DNA of 64,000 nt from Micromonospora chaiyaphumensis (GCF_900091435.1 NZ_FMCS01000002.1:434001-498000), one strand, 5' to 3'; shown: positions 25,797 to 35,009, counted from the first letter of the stretch. The notes: a model not told the origin generated them from the sequence alone. Program-made: numbers and translations.

Positions 25797-26678
25797 TCAG
25801 CGCGCCGGGAACCTCTCGTCGAGCGCGAGGTTGAGCTCCAGGACGTTCACGCCGGGCTCGCCCATGAAGCCGAGGGACCGGCCGGTGGTGTGCTCCGCGA
25901 CCAGCTTCCGGACCGCCGCCGGGTCCGCGCCGCGCTCACGCGCCACCCGGGCCACCTGGATCTCCGCGTACGCCGGGGAGATGTGCGGATCGAGGCCGCT
26001 GCCGCTGGCGGTGACCGCGTCGGCCGGCACGGCCGGCCTGGCCGGCGCGTCGCCCCGGACCGGCGTGACGATGCCGCCCTCGGCCACGTAGTCGTGGTCC
26101 GGCTGGGCCAGCTCGACCGGGACGCCCTGCCAGGTGGCCACGAAGGGCGTCGCGGGCGCGACCTGGTTGACGCTGACCACCCGGGTGATCGGGCCGGTGA
26201 ACCCGTCGGCGCGGAACACGGCCAGGACCGCGCCCACCCCGTCCGCTGTGCAGTAGGGGCGCCGGCCGTCGACGCCGTCCAGCTCGCCGACCGCCTTGCT
26301 CCGGGAACAGACCTGGGTGAGCAGGCTCTGGGTGGAGTCGTCGGCGTCGGCGGCGATGGTGTCGACCACGCTCTCCGGGCCCAGGTTGCTGGCCGCGGTG
26401 GCGGTCGGGTCGTAGCCGTCGCCGGCCGCCGACGGCCGGGACTGGAAGTAGCGCGGTACGGGGTTGCCGTCCGCATCGGTGAAGGACTGGCCGATGAGCG
26501 AGCTGCCCACGGTCGTGCCGCTGACGCTCACCAGCGAGCCGTCGGCCCTGCCGTCGAGACCGGGGATCCGGCCGACGGCCACCAGGGCCAGCGGGTAGGC
26601 GAGGCCGAGCAGGACGGTGAACACGAGCAGCGCGCGCAGGGCGGCCAGATGGTGGGCGAGCCAGGCAGGGAGGCGCAT
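25797..26678 (-). CDS. kdpC: K+-transporting ATPase, KdpC subunit
   Basis: Single-span subunit of the KdpFABC pump. One N-terminal helix (LLVFTVLLGLAYPLALVAVG) is followed by the conserved SLIGQSFTDADGNPVPRYFQSRPSAAGDGYDP and the late DPHISPAYAEIQVARVA and GVNVLELNLALDERF. At 293 residues it is longer than E. coli KdpC (about 190) because of an insertion of around 90 residues (roughly from ADDSTQSLLTQVCSRSK to ARPAVPADAV), common in actinobacteria. Its ATG shares one base with the kdpB stop. Confidence 0.95.
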   Translation of the reverse strand: MRLPAWLAHHLAALRALLVFTVLLGLAYPLALVAVGRIPGLDGRADGSLVSVSGTTVGSSLIGQSFTDADGNPVPRYFQSRPSAAGDGYDPTATAASNLGPESVVDTIAADADDSTQSLLTQVCSRSKAVGELDGVDGRRPYCTADGVGAVLAVFRADGFTGPITRVVSVNQVAPATPFVATWQGVPVELAQPDHDYVAEGGIVTPVRGDAPARPAVPADAVTASGSGLDPHISPAYAEIQVARVARERGADPAAVRKLVAEHTTGRSLGFMGEPGVNVLELNLALDERFPAR

Positions 26679-28894
26679 CACGAGATCCCCGGAATGAGCT
26701 GGATGAGCAGGTCGATGAGTTTGATGCCGATGAACGGCACGATGATGCCGCCGAGGCCGTAGAGCCACAGGTTGCGGCTGAGCAGCTTCGACGCGCTCGC
26801 GGGCCGGTAGCGCACACCGCGCAGGGCCAGCGGGATGAGCGCGACGATGACGATCGCGTTGAAGATGACCGCGGAGAGGATCGCCGACTCGGGGCTGGCA
26901 AGCCGCATCACGTTGAGCGCGTCCAGGCTCGGGAAGATGCCGGCGAACATGGCCGGGATGATGGCGAAGTACTTCGCGATGTCGTTGGCGATCGAGAAGG
27001 TCGTCAGCGCGCCCCGGGTGATCAGCAACTGCTTGCCGATCTCCACGATCTCGATGAGCTTGGTCGGGTCGGAGTCGAGGTCGACCATGTTGCCGGCCTC
27101 CTTGGCGGCCGACGTGCCGGTGTTCATGGCCACGCCGACGTCGGCCTGGGCGAGGGCCGGCGCGTCGTTGGTGCCGTCGCCGGTCATCGCGACCAGGCGG
27201 CCGCCCTCCTGCTCCTTCTTGATGAGGGCGAGCTTGTCCTCGGGCGTGGCCTCGGCGAGGAAGTCGTCCACGCCGGCCTCGTCCGCGATCGCCTTCGCGG
27301 TCCGCGGGTTGTCACCCGTGATCATCACGGTCCGGATGCCCATCCGACGCATCTCGTCGAACCGGTCCCGCATACCCGTCTTGACGATGTCCTTGAGGTG
27401 GATGACGCCGAGGGTCCGGGCCGTCTGGCCGTCGGTGTGCTCGGCGACGACGAGCGGGGTGCCGCCGATGCCACTGATCTCGTCGACGAGCTGACCGACC
27501 TGCTCGGTCGGGTGGCCGCCGTTCTCGCGTACCCACTTCATCACCGCGGCGGCGGCGCCCTTGCGGATCCGGCGGACACCCCCGTCGACGCCCGCCGCGC
27601 CGAGGTCGACGCCGCTCATCCGGGTCTGCGCGGTGAACGCCACGAAGGTGGCGTGCGGGATGAGGCCGGGCTCGCGCTCACGCAGCCCGAACTCGTTCTT
27701 GGCGAGCACCACGACGGAACGGCCCTCGGGGGTCTCGTCGGCGAGGCTGGACAGTTGCGCGGCGTCGGCGACCTCGGCGGCGGTCACCCCCTCGACCGGC
27801 AGGAACTCGGCGGCCTGCCGGTTGCCCAGGGTGATCGTGCCCGTCTTGTCCAGCAGCAGGGTGTTGACATCGCCGGCCGCCTCGACCGCCCGGCCGCTCA
27901 TGGCCAGGACGTTGCGCTGCACGAGGCGGTCCATGCCGGCGATGCCGATCGCCGACAGCAGGGCCCCGATGGTGGTGGGGATCAGGCAGACCAGCAGCGA
28001 CACGAGCACCACGCCACTGACACCGGCCTCGGTGAGCGCACCGGTGTCGGGGGCGGCCGCCTGGTAGCCCTTGGCGAAGATCGCCAGCGGCTGGAGGGTC
28101 ACCACGGCCAGCAGGAAGATGATCGTGAGCGCGGCGAGCAGGATGTTCAGCGCGATCTCGTTCGGGGTCTTCTGCCGGTTGGCGCCCTCGACCAGGGCGA
28201 TCATGCGATCGATGAAGCTCTCGCCCGGCTTCTGGGTGACCTTCACGATGATCCGGTCGGACAGCACGCGGGTGCCACCGGTGACCGCGCTGCGGTCGCC
28301 GCCGGACTCCCGGATCACGGGCGCCGACTCACCGGTGATGGCCGACTCGTCCACGCTGGCGATGCCCTCGACCACGTCCCCGTCGCCGGGGATGATGTTG
28401 CCGGCCTCGACCAGGACGATGTCGCCCTGCCGGAGCTGCGGCGCGGGGACCGCCTCGTCGCGGTAGGCGTTCGCCGCCGCACCGGGCTTCCAGTCGATCA
28501 GGCGGGTGGCGATGGTGTCCTGCTTCGCCTGCCGCAGGGCCGCGGCCTGGGCCTTGCCCCGGCCCTCGGCGACCGCCTCGGCGAGGTTCGCGAAGACCAC
28601 GGTGAGCCACAGCCAGATGGTGATCGCCCACGCGAAGACCGACGGGTCGGCCACCGCCAGGACGGTGGTGAAGACGGCGCCGATCTCGACGATGAGCATC
28701 ACCGGGTTGCGCCAGAGCGTGCGGGGGTCGAGCTTGCGGAGCGCGTCGGGCAGCGACCGGATCAGCTGCCTCGGGTCCAGCAGCCCCCCGCCGACCCGGT
28801 TGCCGTGGATCGCGGGCGTGCCGGGCACCGGCTCCTCGTCGGTGCCGGATGTCACGGGCGTGACGGACATTTTCTCGTTCCTCATGGTGGTCAC
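26678..28894 (-). CDS. kdpB: K+-transporting P-type ATPase, KdpB catalytic subunit
   Basis: ATP-hydrolysing subunit of KdpFABC. The phosphorylation motif is [13 protein letters not shown]; the TGES loop is in [28 protein letters not shown] and [21 protein letters not shown] form the hinge and Mg site. Length up to 738 residues. The GTG at 28894 overlaps the kdpA stop (GTGA) as in kdpDE; ATG 28885 and ATG 28870 are alternatives, and the last gives the more usual N-terminus. Part of the kdpFABCDE operon. Confidence 0.95.
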   Translation of the reverse strand: MTTMRNEKMSVTPVTSGTDEEPVPGTPAIHGNRVGGGLLDPRQLIRSLPDALRKLDPRTLWRNPVMLIVEIGAVFTTVLAVADPSVFAWAITIWLWLTVVFANLAEAVAEGRGKAQAAALRQAKQDTIATRLIDWKPGAAANAYRDEAVPAPQLRQGDIVLVEAGNIIPGDGDVVEGIASVDESAITGESAPVIRESGGDRSAVTGGTRVLSDRIIVKVTQKPGESFIDRMIALVEGANRQKTPNEIALNILLAALTIIFLLAVVTLQPLAIFAKGYQAAAPDTGALTEAGVSGVVLVSLLVCLIPTTIGALLSAIGIAGMDRLVQRNVLAMSGRAVEAAGDVNTLLLDKTGTITLGNRQAAEFLPVEGVTAAEVADAAQLSSLADETPEGRSVVVLAKNEFGLREREPGLIPHATFVAFTAQTRMSGVDLGAAGVDGGVRRIRKGAAAAVMKWVRENGGHPTEQVGQLVDEISGIGGTPLVVAEHTDGQTARTLGVIHLKDIVKTGMRDRFDEMRRMGIRTVMITGDNPRTAKAIADEAGVDDFLAEATPEDKLALIKKEQEGGRLVAMTGDGTNDAPALAQADVGVAMNTGTSAAKEAGNMVDLDSDPTKLIEIVEIGKQLLITRGALTTFSIANDIAKYFAIIPAMFAGIFPSLDALNVMRLASPESAILSAVIFNAIVIVALIPLALRGVRYRPASASKLLSRNLWLYGLGGIIVPFIGIKLIDLLIQLIPGIS

Positions 28895-30546
28895 AGCCCC
28901 TCAGCGAGGGGGCCGAGCGCGAGCGCGGGAAGGAAGGTCAGCGCCACGAGGATCACCGTGACCCCGACGACCATCCCGACGAAGAGCGGTCGGTGGGTCG
29001 GCAGGGTGCCCTCGGACGCGGGAGTGGGCTGCTGTCGGGCCAGCGAACCGGCCAGGGCGAGCACGAAGATGAGGGGCAGGAACCGGCCGAGCAGCATGCA
29101 GAGTCCGAGAGCTGGGTCCCACCAGGTCGTGTTCACCGTGATGCCGCCGAACGCGGATCCGTTGTTGTTGGCGGCCGAGGTGAAGGCGTACAGCACCTCG
29201 GAGAGGCCGTGCGGGCCCACGTTGAGCGCCGTGGCGTTGTTGCCCGTGGCGAACGCCGCCGCCGTGCCGGCCAGCACCAGCGCCGGAGTGATCAGGAAGT
29301 ACAGCGAGGCCAGCTTGATCTCGCGCGAACCGATCTTCTTGCCGACGTACTCCGGCGTGCGGCCGACCATCAGGCCGGCGACGAACACCGTGATGACCGC
29401 CAGGATCAGCAGGCCGTAGAGGCCGGAGCCGACGCCACCGGGCGCGACCTCGCCGAGCATCATGTTGCCCAGCGTCATCATCCCGCCCAGCGCGGTGTAC
29501 GAGTCGTGGAACGAGTTGACCGCGCCCGTCGAGGTGAGCGTGGTGGCCGCGGCGAAGGTGGCCGAGTTCGACACGTCGAACCGGACGTCCTTGCCCTCCA
29601 GCGCCGCGCCGACCGCCTGCGGCACGGTGCCGTTGCCGGTCAGCTCGAAGACGTTGGTCAGCGTGATGCTGGCCAGGGCGAGGATCGCCATGACCGCGGC
29701 GATCGCGTAGCCCTGCCGGTTCTGCCCGACCATCCGGCCGAACACCCGGGGCAGGCTGAACGGGATCACCAGGATCAGGAAGATCTGGAGCCAGTTCGTC
29801 CAGGTCGTCGGGTTCTCGAACGGGTGGGCGCTGTTGGTGTTGTAGAAGCCGCCGCCGTTGGTGCCCAGCTCCTTGATGACCTCCTGGCTGGCCACCGGGC
29901 CGCCGGTGATGTGCTGCGTGCCGCCCGTCAGCGTGGTCACATCGGTGCCGCCGGACAGGTTCTGCACGGCGCCGCCGATCATCAGGGCGAGCGCGCCGAG
30001 CACCGCGACGGGCAGCAGGATCCGCAGCGTGATCCGGGTCAGGTCGACCCAGAAGTTGCCCAGCTCCCCGGTGCGGCTGCGGGCGAACCCGCGAATCAGG
30101 GCCACCGCCACGGCGAGGCCGACCGCGGCCGAGACGAAGTTCTGCACGGCCAGGCCGGCCATCTGCACGAGATGGCCCATGGTCGACTCACCCGAGTACG
30201 ACTGCCAGTTCGTGTTGGTCACGAACGAGACCGCCGTGTTCCAGGCGCCGTGCGGCACCACGGGGTCGAAGCCCAGCGAGAGCCAGAGCTTGTCCTGCAC
30301 CCGCTGGAACAGGTAAAGGAACAGGATCGAGACGGCCGAGAAGGCCAGTGCGCTGCGGGCGTAGACGCCCCAGGTCTGCTCGGCGGCCGGGTTGACCCCG
30401 ACCAGGCGGTAGATCCCGCGCTCGACGCGGGAGGACCGGGTGCCGGAGACCACCCGGTACAGGTGGTCGCCGAACGGCCGGTGCACGGCGACCAGCGCCA
30501 CCACCAGCGACAGGACGAAGAGCACCCCGGCTGTTGTCATGCTCAT
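28891..30546 (-). CDS. kdpA: K+-transporting ATPase, KdpA subunit
   Basis: K+-selective channel-like subunit of 551 residues with about ten TM helices. Four pore-like segments are visible, among them [57 protein letters not shown] and [16 protein letters not shown]. These are the KdpA selectivity-filter regions. The start overlaps the kdpF stop by one base (TGATG), so translation is coupled. High-affinity K+ uptake when external K+ is scarce. Confidence 0.96.
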   Translation of the reverse strand: MSMTTAGVLFVLSLVVALVAVHRPFGDHLYRVVSGTRSSRVERGIYRLVGVNPAAEQTWGVYARSALAFSAVSILFLYLFQRVQDKLWLSLGFDPVVPHGAWNTAVSFVTNTNWQSYSGESTMGHLVQMAGLAVQNFVSAAVGLAVAVALIRGFARSRTGELGNFWVDLTRITLRILLPVAVLGALALMIGGAVQNLSGGTDVTTLTGGTQHITGGPVASQEVIKELGTNGGGFYNTNSAHPFENPTTWTNWLQIFLILVIPFSLPRVFGRMVGQNRQGYAIAAVMAILALASITLTNVFELTGNGTVPQAVGAALEGKDVRFDVSNSATFAAATTLTSTGAVNSFHDSYTALGGMMTLGNMMLGEVAPGGVGSGLYGLLILAVITVFVAGLMVGRTPEYVGKKIGSREIKLASLYFLITPALVLAGTAAAFATGNNATALNVGPHGLSEVLYAFTSAANNNGSAFGGITVNTTWWDPALGLCMLLGRFLPLIFVLALAGSLARQQPTPASEGTLPTHRPLFVGMVVGVTVILVALTFLPALALGPLAEGL

Positions 30547-30635
30547 CAGAACCGCTCCGGGAACAGCAGGGCGACGACCAGGAACACGGCCAGGCCGATC
30601 GCCAGCACCAGGCCGACAGCGTTGACGGCGCTCAC
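30546..30635 (-). CDS. kdpF: KdpF small subunit
   Basis: A 29-residue membrane peptide: one hydrophobic helix ([20 protein letters not shown]) ending LFPERF, the typical KdpF C-terminus. KdpF stabilises the KdpABC complex like a lipid. GTG start at 30635; the start overlaps the stop of the small ORF upstream and the stop overlaps the kdpA start. Confidence 0.9.
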   Translation of the reverse strand: MSAVNAVGLVLAIGLAVFLVVALLFPERF

Positions 30636-30715
30636 AGCTTCTCCACGCCCCTCACCACGAGGGCGAGAGCCGCGAACAGCCCCACCGTCAGCAACACGAA
30701 CAGCACGTCAGACAC
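30632..30715 (-). CDS. 27-residue membrane peptide upstream of kdpF
   Basis: GTG at 30715 with AGAGGAG 6 bases upstream opens a 27-residue frame: [19 protein letters not shown] then a short end VRGVEKL. One helix and a basic tail. It overlaps the kdpF start by 4 bases (GTGA), continuing the coupled chain of the kdp operon. From memory, similar peptides precede kdpF in several phyla and usually go unannotated. Function unknown; an extra small subunit or a leader is likely. Confidence 0.72.
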   Translation of the reverse strand: MSDVLFVLLTVGLFAALALVVRGVEKL

Positions 30716-31109
30716 GGCTGACTCCTCTTACCGGACGTTGTCGGGCGACCGCCTTCCGGTCGCGCCGAGCCATCACAACGCCGGATCGGGCGCGCGGACA
30801 GGGGCTATAACGCGACCGTGACGGCCGCGGCCGGTTTCTTGACGCGTCTTTCACGCGGACCGGCCCGCACGGTGAGCCGGGTCACCCGGAACTCAGCGGT
30901 TCGTGTCGGCACCGGTGGCGACGAGAGCCTCAACCACGTCGCGCACCCTGCGGTGGGCGCCCGGGGAGATCATCGCCGGGGGGCGGAATGGAACGTACGG
31001 CGACGGATCCCCTGTCGATCGGCAGTCCGATCGACAGGGGATCCGGCCGGAAACTAGGAGAGGTCGACGGCGCCGGGACCGGGCCGCGGGACTGACCGGG
31101 CCACCGGCG
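30716..31109. other. kdp control region and intergenic space
   Basis: No convincing gene in these 394 bases; the plus-strand frame at 30818-31057 is Arg-rich and not protein-like. It must hold the kdp promoter and KdpE site, probably near the AT-richer stretch at 30800-30850 (GGCTATAACG, TTTCTTGACGCGTCTTTCACG), and it contains the 19-base hairpin at 31004-31045. Confidence 0.5.
31004..31045. terminator. Perfect 19-bp hairpin with tetraloop
   Basis: The arms at 31004-31022 and 31027-31045 (core CCCCTGTCGATCGG / CCGATCGACAGGGG, with GGATCC at both ends) pair perfectly around the 4-base loop CAGT. It lies 65 bases after the stop of the minus-strand gene at 31110 and may terminate it. No T-tract follows on either strand. 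Confidence 0.6.
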
Positions 31110-31325
31110 TCAGCGCCGCACCTCGCGCCACCCGGCGCCGCTGCCGCGCCACGCACCCGCCAGGATGCTCGCCGAGCCCCGGCTCGGGCACTCCTGGATC
31201 TTCGACCGGCCGCTGGCGCCGCCGATCTGGGCCTGCACCTCCCAGCGCTGCCCGTCGGTGCGGATGTAGACGTCACGACGCCCACGCGGGGCGGTGACCC
31301 CGTTCCACCAGTGCTCCTCCACCAT
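31110..31325 (-). CDS. Small conserved-looking protein, function unknown
   Basis: 71-residue protein: VEEHWWNGVTAPRGRRDVYI, then RTDGQRWEVQAQIGGASGRSK and a C-terminal helix (SASILAGAWRGSG). The sequence has balanced composition and a paired-Trp strand typical of a small alpha/beta fold, unlike the surrounding shadow frames. No signal or membrane helix. I have the impression of similar short proteins in other Micromonosporaceae but cannot name a family. ATG 31325 lacks a clear ribosome site; the frame is open to 31364. Confidence 0.6.
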   Translation of the reverse strand: MVEEHWWNGVTAPRGRRDVYIRTDGQRWEVQAQIGGASGRSKIQECPSRGSASILAGAWRGSGAGWREVRR

Positions 31326-31353
31326 CACGTGGTGACGGTAGCGCAGCAGCCGA

Positions 31354-31381
31354 CCGGCCCGCACCTGCCGGTACGGGCCGG
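31354..31381. terminator. Hairpin after the PHB-depolymerase-like gene
   Basis: CCGGCCCG (31354-31361) and CGGGCCGG (31374-31381) pair around a 12-base loop, 9 bases beyond the stop of the minus-strand gene at 31390. Confidence 0.5.
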
Positions 31382-31389
31382 ATCCCGGC

Positions 31390-32424
31390 TCAGCCGTCGA
31401 GGCGGCGGACCATGTTCATGATCGTCTCGACCTGGGCGCCACCCTTGATGGGATAGTTCGTCGCGCCGAGGTAGCCCCACCAGTCCCAGCAGCCGTTCGG
31501 GTTCACCGCGCCGGCGACCGCCTGCGGATAGAGCACGATCAACCGGTTGGTGTCGGCGTACTGGTTGAGGTTGGCCCGGTCGACGAAGGCGGTGCCGACC
31601 TTGGCGTATCCCTGGGCGCACCCGTGCAGGGCGACCAGCAGCCGGCAGGTGGTGCCCGCGGCGCAGGCGCTCGGCACGTACGCGAAGCCGTTGGCGTCCA
31701 TGCTCAGCCCGTTGGCCCAGCCGTTGGTGGCGAACGTGTCCTGACCGAACCGGATCAGGGTCCCGCCCAGCGGCCCGGTGTTCGGCGCGGAGACGGAACC
31801 GAGCAGTTTGCCGAGGAGCGCGCCCTGCGGGTCGGTGCCGCAGTCGGCGAGGAACGGCGAGGCGGTGGCCGTGCAGCCGACCGTGCCGTAGGGGGTGACC
31901 CAGGAGTGGCCGGCCGCGCTGCCGGAGTCGTAGCGGACGCTCGCCCCGAAGTCCTGGTAGTAGCGGACCAGGTCGTCGGTGACCGACTTCTTCACCGTGC
32001 CGTCGTTGTTGCCGTGGTAGACGTACACCGGCTGGCCGGCGAGGTTGCCGGTGCCGTCCACCCAGCCGTAGGACGCCCAGGTGCGGGTGTAGCTCTCCAG
32101 GGTGGCGACGTGGGTCGGGTAGAGGTTGTCGCCGCAGCCGTAGAGGGCCTGGGAGACGTTGTTCTGGGCGCAGTAGTAGGGGCCGGCCGCGAAGATCGCG
32201 GCGCCCCGGATCCGCGCCGAGTAGGCGACCTGGAGCTGGGTGGCCAGGTAGCCACCGGAGGAGACCCCGGCGACGTACACGGCGGAGATCGGGTAGGTGC
32301 GCAGCGAGCCCGCCACCGGGGTCTTGGTGTAGGGCGTGCTCGCGGCCCGGGCGGCGACTCCGCCGGGCAGGATCAGGAGGAGGGCGGCGGCGAGGGTGGT
32401 GACGGCCTTCCACGGTGTCTTCAT
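31390..32424 (-). CDS. Secreted PHB-depolymerase-family esterase
   Basis: Extracellular alpha/beta hydrolase, 344 residues, with a Sec signal peptide (KAVTTLAAALLLILPGGVAARA). The lipase box is GVSSG with Ser55; VYHGNNDGTV supplies the Asp region and AAGHSWVTPYGT the His. The C-terminal part (CRLLVALHGCAQGYAKVG, PNGCWDWWGYLG) is characteristic of the extracellular poly(3-hydroxybutyrate) depolymerase family from fungi and actinobacteria. It degrades polyhydroxyalkanoates or similar polyesters; small-ester or feruloyl substrates remain possible. The ATG has GGGAGAA upstream. Several Cys suggest disulfides. Confidence 0.82.
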   Translation of the reverse strand: MKTPWKAVTTLAAALLLILPGGVAARAASTPYTKTPVAGSLRTYPISAVYVAGVSSGGYLATQLQVAYSARIRGAAIFAAGPYYCAQNNVSQALYGCGDNLYPTHVATLESYTRTWASYGWVDGTGNLAGQPVYVYHGNNDGTVKKSVTDDLVRYYQDFGASVRYDSGSAAGHSWVTPYGTVGCTATASPFLADCGTDPQGALLGKLLGSVSAPNTGPLGGTLIRFGQDTFATNGWANGLSMDANGFAYVPSACAAGTTCRLLVALHGCAQGYAKVGTAFVDRANLNQYADTNRLIVLYPQAVAGAVNPNGCWDWWGYLGATNYPIKGGAQVETIMNMVRRLDG

Positions 32425-32585
32425 GGCGTTCTCCCGTCGGAGCGCCGGCGGGACGGCCGGCGTGCCGGCACGCTAACGTGACATAGACCACAGCAGATAT
32501 CCGGGCGGCCGACACCTCGGGGGAGGTGGAGGTGTGGCCGGCCCACCCGTCGTTTCCGCACCGGTGGGCGGGGTACGCGCCAGGC

Positions 32586-33335
32586 ATGCCCGAGGGCCAC
32601 CTCATCCACCGGTACGCGCGGGAGCAGCACGAGGCCCTCGCCGGGCGTGCCGTCACGCTCTCCAGCCCGCAGGGCCGCTTCGACCCGGCCCCGTACGCGG
32701 GCCGGCCACTGCGGGCGGTCGAGGCCGACGGCAAGCACCTGCTCTACCACTTTCCCGACGCCCCCGTCCTGCACGTCCACCTCGGCATGCGCGGGCTGTT
32801 CCTGCGCTACGACGACCCGGCCGCGCCACCCCGTTCCGGCACCCGGCTGCGGCTGGCCGGCGCGTCGGTGGCGTACGACCTCATCGCGCCCATCCGCTGC
32901 GAGCCGCTGCCCGCCGACGCGGAGCACGCCCTACGGGCCTCGCTCGGGCCGGACCCGCTGCGCGCCGACGCCGACCCGGTCGAGGCGGTCCGCCGGCTCA
33001 CCGCGACCGGCGCGCCCGTCGGCGCGGCGCTGCTCGACCAGGCCGTCTGGGCCGGTATCGGCAACGCGTGGCGGGCCGAACTGCTCTTCCTGGCCGGGCT
33101 GGACCCGGACGCCCGGGCGGTCGGCGCCCCGGCGGCGGAGCGGCTGTGGCAGCTCGCCGTGGTCCACCTCGCGCTCGGCCGCGACCTGGGCCAGGTGGTC
33201 AGCGACCCGGCCGCGCCGGACGAGCGGTGGGTGTACAAGCGGGAGCACTGCCGGCGCTGCGGAAGCCCGGTGCGGACGTGGCAGGTGGGTGGCCGGACCG
33301 CGTACGCCTGCCCCGTGGACCAGCCGGCCGGTTAA
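32586..33335 (+). CDS. Fpg/Nei-family DNA glycosylase/AP lyase with altered zinc finger
   Basis: Base-excision repair enzyme of the Nei type, 249 residues. The mature N-terminus is Pro2-Glu3 (PEGHLIHRYA), with Lys50 in EADGKHLLYHF. The helix-two-turn-helix region is GAALLDQAVWAGIGNAWRAELLF. The C-terminal zinc finger has Cys222, Cys225 and Cys242, but the fourth ligand position, 245, is Asp (CPVDQ instead of CPxCQ). Asp can bind zinc, so activity may survive. ATG 32586 is fixed by the catalytic proline. Confidence 0.9.
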   Translation: MPEGHLIHRYAREQHEALAGRAVTLSSPQGRFDPAPYAGRPLRAVEADGKHLLYHFPDAPVLHVHLGMRGLFLRYDDPAAPPRSGTRLRLAGASVAYDLIAPIRCEPLPADAEHALRASLGPDPLRADADPVEAVRRLTATGAPVGAALLDQAVWAGIGNAWRAELLFLAGLDPDARAVGAPAAERLWQLAVVHLALGRDLGQVVSDPAAPDERWVYKREHCRRCGSPVRTWQVGGRTAYACPVDQPAG

Positions 33336-33340
33336 TTCGC

Positions 33341-33369
33341 TTGGCGGCCGGCGTGCCGCTGGCTAGCCT
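33341..33369 (+). promoter_or_regulatory. Sigma-70-like promoter of the methyltransferase gene
   Basis: TTGGCG (33341-33346) and TAGCCT (33364-33369) are separated by 17 bases. The predicted start of transcription near 33376 gives a leader of about 100 bases that contains the small ORF at 33411. Confidence 0.5.
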
Positions 33370-33410
33370 CGCCGCCAACGTCACTCCGACTGCCTGAAGA
33401 GGGTGTTCTG

Positions 33411-33491
33411 GTGCCCGTGCCGAGCGCTTCCCGTCTCGTTCCGACCTTTGCACCCTTCCCTTGGAGTGACCGCTTTGGATCTGCCACGTAG
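33411..33491 (+). CDS. Possible 26-codon leader ORF
   Basis: GTG at 33411, preceded by AGAGGG, opens a 26-residue frame (PVPSASRLVPTFAPFPW, then SDRFGSAT) that stops at 33491, 17 bases inside the methyltransferase gene in another frame. It could couple translation to the next gene or be chance. Confidence 0.25.
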   Translation: MPVPSASRLVPTFAPFPWSDRFGSAT

Positions 33492-34221
33492 CTTCACCAT
33501 CCGCGAGGGCGACCTCCGGATCCTCAACCCGTTCGACGACGCCAAGCTCGCCACCCTGGGCCGGGCGCTCAAGCTCCGGCCCGGCGCGTCGATCCTCGAC
33601 CTGTGCAGCGGCAAGGGTGAGCTGCTCTGCACCTGGGCCCGGGACCACGGCGTCACCGGCACCGGGGTGGACATCAGCACCGCCTTCACCGCCGCCGCCC
33701 GGGCGCGCGCCGCCGAGCTGGGCGTCGCCGACCGGGTCCGGTTCGTGCACGGGGATGCCGCGACCCACGTACCCGAGCAGCGCGTCGACCTGGCCGCCTG
33801 CGTCGGGGCGACCTGGATCGGCGGGGGTGTTCCCGGGACCCTGGAGATCCTGGAACGCGCCCTGCGTCCCGGCGGGATGGCCCTGGTGGGCGAGCCGTAC
33901 TGGCGGCTCGACCCGCCCGACGAGGAGACCGTGGCCGGGTGCCACGCCCGCTCGCGGGACGAGTTCCGGGACCTGCCCGGGCTGGTCGAGCTCTTCGGCG
34001 AGTGCGGCTGGGACCTGGTCGAGATGGTCCTCGCCGACCAGGACAGCTGGGACCGCTACGCCGCCGCGCACTGGCTCAACCTGCGCCGCTGGCTGGACGC
34101 GAACCCCGACGACGAGCTGGCCGGAGAGCTGCGCCGGGAACTGACCGACGACCCGCTGCGGCACGTCCGCTACCAGCGGGAGCACCTGGGTTGGGGCGTC
34201 TTCGCCCTGCTCCGCCGCTGA
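33475..34221 (+). CDS. SAM-dependent methyltransferase
   Basis: Class I methyltransferase, 248 residues. Motif I is SILDLCSGKGELLCTWARDHG, then GTGVDIS and RFVHGDAATHV. The middle and end (GGMALVGEPYWRLDPPDEE, AHWLNLRRWLDANPDDELAG) fit a family of small-molecule methyltransferases. TTG 33475 with GGAG 8 bases upstream is the favoured start; GTG 33466 is in frame but has no ribosome site. A hairpin terminator follows. Substrate unknown. Confidence 0.82.
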   Translation: MDLPRSFTIREGDLRILNPFDDAKLATLGRALKLRPGASILDLCSGKGELLCTWARDHGVTGTGVDISTAFTAAARARAAELGVADRVRFVHGDAATHVPEQRVDLAACVGATWIGGGVPGTLEILERALRPGGMALVGEPYWRLDPPDEETVAGCHARSRDEFRDLPGLVELFGECGWDLVEMVLADQDSWDRYAAAHWLNLRRWLDANPDDELAGELRRELTDDPLRHVRYQREHLGWGVFALLRR

Positions 34222-34227
34222 CCGCCG

Positions 34228-34260
34228 GACCGGCTCCCGGTGCCACGCCGGGAGCCGGTC
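34228..34260. terminator. Terminator after the methyltransferase gene
   Basis: GACCGGCTCCCGG (34228-34240) and CCGGGAGCCGGTC (34248-34260) pair perfectly over 13 bases around a 7-base loop. Confidence 0.8.
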
Positions 34261-34301
34261 GGGCCGGCTTAGCCGACGGCTACCCAGGGTAAGACCCGTC
34301 C

Positions 34302-34727
34302 ATGGGACAGCTGCGCACCTCGCCGCCACCGCCGCAGGCCACCGAGCTGGAGCAGTGGGTGCTCAGCACGGCCGAGGAACTGCGTGAGCTGCGGGCCTCG
34401 CTGCGCGACGCGCTGACCCGGCACGGCCTGGTGCAGGGCGAGGACCTCGACGAGGTGCCCCACCTCGTGGTGCTCGTCGCCACCGAACTGGCGACCAACG
34501 CGCTGCGGCACGGCCGGCCGCCGACGATCGTCACCCTGCTCGCGACCGACGACACCTTCCTGCTCGACGTGGCGGACCACGACCTCAGAACCGTCCCCGG
34601 GCTGGGCGACATCCACCCGCTCGACTCGGGCGGCCGCGGGCTGATGCTGGCCGAGTCGGTGTCCCTCGCCGTCGGCTGGTACGCCACCGAGGGGACGAAG
34701 AACATCTGGGCCTCGTTCCCGCGGTGA
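34302..34727 (+). CDS. RsbW-like serine kinase/anti-sigma factor ATPase domain protein
   Basis: GHKL ATPase (HATPase_c_2) of 141 residues. The N box is LVATELATNALRHG, followed by LLDVADHDL and the G box DSGGRGLMLAESVS, ending in a strand with AVGWYATEGTKNIWASF. Such stand-alone proteins bind sigma or anti-anti-sigma factors and may phosphorylate them; they are very numerous in filamentous actinobacteria. No cognate sigma or STAS gene is adjacent, so its partner is elsewhere. ATG 34302 follows AGGG at a longish distance. Confidence 0.85.
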   Translation: MGQLRTSPPPPQATELEQWVLSTAEELRELRASLRDALTRHGLVQGEDLDEVPHLVVLVATELATNALRHGRPPTIVTLLATDDTFLLDVADHDLRTVPGLGDIHPLDSGGRGLMLAESVSLAVGWYATEGTKNIWASFPR

Positions 34728-34748
34728 CGTCGCCCGACGGCCCGAGGG

Positions 34749-35009
34749 TCAGGCGGGCGCCGGGCAGTCGAGGCTGGTGCGCAGTTTGCTGACCTGGTCG
34801 GCGATCTGGCGGCCCGTGGGGGTCTGCGGGGGCGTGGCCCGGTAGGTGTCGTCGAGCGTCACCACGAGGGCGCACAGGTTCTGCACGGATTCCCGGGCTA
34901 CGGCGTTGGCGTACACCATGGACGAGATGGTCGCGACCAGCGCGAACAGGAAGGACGCGATCATCAGGCGGGTGGTGCGGGAGCCCAGGTGCCACTGCGC
35001 GGCGGTCAT
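34749..35009 (-). CDS. Small membrane protein B (single TM)
   Basis: 86-residue protein: TAAQWHLGSRTTRLM, one helix (IASFLFALVATISSMVYANAV), then an extracytoplasmic-type tail with two Cys (SVQNLCALVVTLDDTYRATP and LDCPAPA). It begins one base after the stop of the preceding small gene, so the two are coupled. No family recognised; the layout (helix, short helical tail) is seen in small phage-type proteins near lysis genes, but no such genes are here. Confidence 0.55.
   Translation of the reverse strand: MTAAQWHLGSRTTRLMIASFLFALVATISSMVYANAVARESVQNLCALVVTLDDTYRATPPQTPTGRQIADQVSKLRTSLDCPAPA

Noticed and set aside
30818..31057. 79-codon plus-strand frame near the kdp promoter
   Set aside because: Arg-rich composition, no ribosome site and it spans the perfect hairpin at 31004-31045. 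Not supported as a gene.
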